Source of the DNA: Takakia lepidozioides
Taxonomy: Eukaryota > Streptophyta > Takakiopsida > Takakiales > Takakiaceae
Reading direction: 5' to 3'
Assembly (NCBI GenBank): GCA_030704615.1
Contig: CM060733.1
Coordinates: 27,158,001-27,222,000, forward strand
Length of the DNA: 64,000 nt
The notes under the pieces are model-generated. The model did no database searches. It was given only the letters and a program-made list of their open reading frames with translations, and had not been told where the DNA came from. The position numbers and the translations under genes are program-made. Below are positions 61,057 through 64,000 of the stretch, in pieces. Each line of letters opens with the position of its first letter. Within the stretch, counting starts at the first letter, position 1.

Positions 61057-61859
61057 CAGAGCAGGCAGATAACGTTCCCTCATGAAAAAATTATTAATGG
61101 GCAGGGGCCTTTTTCAGGTAGTCATGAGTCTAGAAATAGTCATGCCAAGTTCCAGGCAATGTCGATCCAGATTTAACTTGATCAGCCTATGATTGTTACT
61201 ACATTACAGTAGCTGAAACAGAAACTTTGTTGGCCGTCTTGTTTAGTTTCGACATCATTGGCATTTGGTCCACTTCAATAAAGCTTGCTTTCATTGAAGA
61301 GAACACTCCACACAGTCCGTTTTTAGTGCAGGTATTTTCTGGACAGGAAAAATTGCTTCCATGCGTGACTAGCTCTGAATGCACAGGTTGTGAAGGCGTT
61401 GTGAAATGCATTTTCTTCACAGAACTTTTGTCGACTGGATGAAAACACCCGTCTCTGTAGACATATGTGTCATCCTGCACGAGAATAGTTGGGAGGCCAA
61501 AACCCCAACCCCGTCTTTACTTGAGCAGACCCTGCTTGCAGCTCAAGAGTTTATGCTGCCTTCCGGTGTTCCGTTTGATGGCTTTGATTGGCCAGCTTTA
61601 GGTGTGGAGAGGATGGGGAAGTAGTTAGTATGCAGAACCGTCTTCCTTCCGGAATTCAGGTGGTCAGTCGGTGGACGGGTGAAGTGAGAGCTTCAAAAGC
61701 AGATCCGTCCTTGATCGACCTGCTCGATGAACTCCCCAGGAAGTTATCCTTGAAAGTCATCATCGCCGTCGTCAAGCTCCATCTCCATGTTGATAGGTTC
61801 GGTCAACCTCATTTTTTATCTTTTTATCATCTCCCACTGAAGAACCAAGGTCTACTGAA

Positions 61860-62400
61860 CTTTAAATTGGGATATCTTCATTGAATACCACATCCCGGCT
61901 GATTCTGAGCCTTCCGTTGCTTCCTCAATCAGCCGGTAAGCTTTAGAATCCAGACTATACCCCACAAAAACACAGTTAGTGCTTTTAGCTTCAAGTTTGT
62001 CTCCAGGGTGGTGTGCATATTAAGCTGCCTGACATCCAAACACCCGAAGATGCCCAACCTGAGGCTTCTAAGTGGTCCACACAAGTAAGTTTCCTCGGCA
62101 TCTTCCCTTCCACCGATTTGTGCGAACTCCTGTTTTCCAGATAAACTGATGCTTAGCCTTCTGCCCAATACTTTAGACCCAAGCCTAAGTTGGTGTTGAA
62201 TCATACATCTAGCAGCCTCCATGCACAATGGTCCGATTCAATCTCGAGCTCTCATGCCACCCCATTCTGCTGAGGGTTACGTAGGGTGCAGTAGGTTGTT
62301 GTTGAGGTCCGTGAGCCTTCAGAAATGCTTAAAACTCTTGGAATTGTACTCTCCTCCATTGTCGCTTCTTCAAATTTTCAGCTTCTTTTCTATGTAGCTT
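61860..62400 (-). mobile_element. Ty1/copia integrase fragment
   Basis: Minus-strand frames give RSDNGGEYNSKSF (integrase core second Asp region), a degraded QQNGVAE motif, WAEG.ASVYLENRSSHKSVEGKMP, and HPGDKLEAKSTNCVFVGYSLDSKAYRL (the GKxG-like end), with frameshifts between. No LTRs identified nearby. It directly adjoins the end of the right duplication arm. Confidence 0.8.
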
Positions 62401-62699
62401 TCAGCCAGAACTATGTATTCCTTGAACTTCATAAAACACTCCCCATTGCTAAATTTCATGAAAACAGAACATCTTACAAGAATAGTCATCCCTACCCTAG
62501 ACTACGAAAAAGTTGGGTACCATGTAGTAAAGGAGGGAGGTAACACATAACACCCTGTCTTTGTAGAATAATAGGGAGTGTGAGAACCGCGGTATAATAA
62601 CAGCTGAGACATAGAGGGTTAAGTAGTAACACTTCATAATTATGGAGGGAACACTTAGAGAGCCATAAACATCCCACACTTTTGTGGGACCCCATACAC

Positions 62700-62880
62700 A
62701 CAGTCTGCCCTGGATAAATGTTACCTCTATAAACGTTAAACTACCATAAATGTTAAAGAAAATTTTACTCCCCTACTTGTGCACACTAGCAAATGTTAAG
62801 TGTTATTTGTTAACAAATGTTTACTCCCCTCTTTGTTAATTTGCCCTCCATAAATGTTAAGTGTACCAAAAAGGCTTCAC
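62700..62880. repeat. Scattered AAATGTTAA/AACGTTAA words
   Basis: TAAATGTTA or close variants occur about seven times in 180 bp, interleaved with two TTTACTCCCCT words. It looks like a decayed repeat cluster; origin unknown. Confidence 0.6.
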
Positions 62881-63057
62881 CTAAGAGGAGAAAGTAGTAT
62901 AAGTTCCAACTAGATTATGATAAGGCTCCATCTTAAAACATAACCAATCAGAACAGAAAGTAAGTGGGAGGTAATACTAAAGTGAATAGATGAAGCAAGT
63001 GCATACGTATACAACATTTCGAGACTTGATAGCCAAGAGGTTATTTCCAGTGTTGGG

Positions 63058-63681
63058 CGGTTATTTATATTTTTTGCTAACAGGTTACATTGGAACTCAA
63101 TATTGAAATAACCTAGTAGGCCGGTTACTTCAATTTATTGACCTTCTAATATCCTGCTGGTTGCGGTTAAGATTTAAAAAGTAATATGGAATTATAGCTT
63201 AAACTAGTATCAATCATAAATATATTTTCAAGCCTGCACTAGTACAATAGAGCCGGCCTGTAGATATATTTTAGATATACACATGCATCTAGAATTATTA
63301 AATGGATTTCAAAAAATACAATGTCCTATCATAATGTTTCAATGTGCTTCAAAATATGAAGCCCTAGCAAGCTCAATCATGGATTTAGCCAAGGACTCAC
63401 ACCTCATAACCACCACTCATAACCTTAGGTTATTAGACCCAATATATATATTCAATATAACTGTGCACTTAAAAAATACCCAACCGGTTGTCTACATCAA
63501 TTTTTTAAAATTTTGGCCTCCACCGGTTACTATTGGGACTGGTTATTTGTATGCCTACACTCTGCCGGTTCCTAACGGTACCGGTTATTTCAAATTTTCA
63601 TCTCCTGCAGTTATATATATATATAACCGGATAGATAACCAACTGTTATTAGAGACAAGATTAAATAACCGCCCAACATTG
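63058..63681. mobile_element. hAT-type MITE
   Basis: 624 bp with terminal inverted repeats CAGTGTTGGGCGG...CCGCCCAACATTG (the match continues into TTATTTA) and a perfect 8-bp target duplication GTTATTTC (63050-63057 and 63682-63689), the hallmark of hAT elements. No coding capacity. Internally rich in ACCGGTTA/GGTTATTT words. Confidence 0.9.
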
Positions 63682-63689
63682 GTTATTTC

Positions 63690-64000
63690 TGAGATACAAC
63701 GAATGTATGTTCAGCATTTTGAGAATTGACATGCAAGATGTTTTCCAAAGACGAGATCACTTTGTACCCCCAATTCATTTGGCCAGTTTGGGAAGGTCAG
63801 GCAACTCAACACTATGGGAAGAGCCAATCTATGGGGTCATGGGAGGCTTGGAGATGAAGGAAGTGGGTCAATGGGAGTAGACAAATGCACTCTAAGGTGG
63901 TTGGAGTGGCCAATGGGCTTGCAGGTAGGAGTGCATGCGAGTGTAGTTAAATATTCTTGAAATACCTATGCAGTTTTCTTTTTGGTTGTTGATAGGTAGG
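63690..64000. other. Terminal intergenic stretch
   Basis: No gene or element ends recognised up to the window edge. Confidence 0.4.

Larger units (their letters stand above)
57428..61720. repeat. Right arm of the inverted segmental duplication
   Basis: Inverted copy of 12.8-18.2 kb with a TAR pseudogene (+) and an S1-family pseudogene (-) in the same divergent arrangement. About 140 bp at its left edge (57428-57570) match 18000-18150 in the same orientation rather than inverted, indicating a local inversion at the breakpoint. Confidence 0.88.

Overview
This is nuclear DNA of a land plant. The evidence is spliceosomal genes with GT-AG introns (and one GC-AG intron), plant-specific families (CYP85-clan P450, tryptophan aminotransferase-related protein, S1-type S-protein homologue, PLS/DYW pentatricopeptide proteins) and TTTAGGG-like repeats. 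Gene density is low and transposons dominate. A seed-free lineage is possible, but I cannot fix the species from sequence alone.

Layout. (i) 2.7-6.6 kb: an intact nine-exon CYP85-clan P450 (+). (ii) 9.9-11.3 kb: an intronless DTW-domain protein (-), followed by a Ty3/gypsy integrase scrap. (iii) 12.8-18.2 kb: left arm of an inverted segmental duplication, with an intact five-exon TAR/alliinase-type aminotransferase (-) and a divergent secreted S1-family gene (+). The right arm at 57.4-61.7 kb carries the same pair inverted: the TAR copy has one 2-bp deletion just before the PLP lysine, and the S1 copy is broken. (iv) 19.9-26.1 kb: a tiny hAT remnant, an internally deleted Ty1/copia element with three LTRs and a perfect 5-bp target duplication, a LINE RNase H fragment and a PPR-DYW pseudogene.

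(v) 26.3-49.3 kb is the most unusual part. A perfect 26-bp sequence at 26301 recurs inverted at 49304, 23 kb away. Between them are TTTAGGG-like tandem repeats, a multi-exon gene resembling DUF7869 transposase-like proteins (-), a Ser/Pro-rich protein with YSP motifs (+), a ParB-like gene ending in acidic and RTKSP repeats (+), and three FCP1/NLI-type HAD phosphatase-like genes (+). A family of 24-30 nt palindromes (11-nt arms around a variable dinucleotide) occurs about a dozen times here, in introns and between genes, and I saw none elsewhere. I infer a giant cargo-carrying DNA transposon, now decayed by frameshifts and stops. It was later invaded by a 4.49-kb CACTA element (39541-44032; TIR CACTA..., target duplication AAT) that holds PPR gene fragments.

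(vi) 50.3-56.4 kb: a degenerate full-length Ty3/gypsy chromovirus (-) with about 0.7-kb LTRs. (vii) 61.9-64.0 kb: a copia integrase fragment, an AAATGTTAA-rich tract and a 624-bp hAT-type MITE with a perfect 8-bp target duplication.

Host genes that look functional are the P450 (probably sterol/brassinosteroid/terpenoid oxidation), the DTW protein (tRNA modification), TAR (auxin precursor synthesis) and the S1-family secreted protein. Gene models come from reading splice sites and frames by eye; family names are from recalled motifs, not searches.
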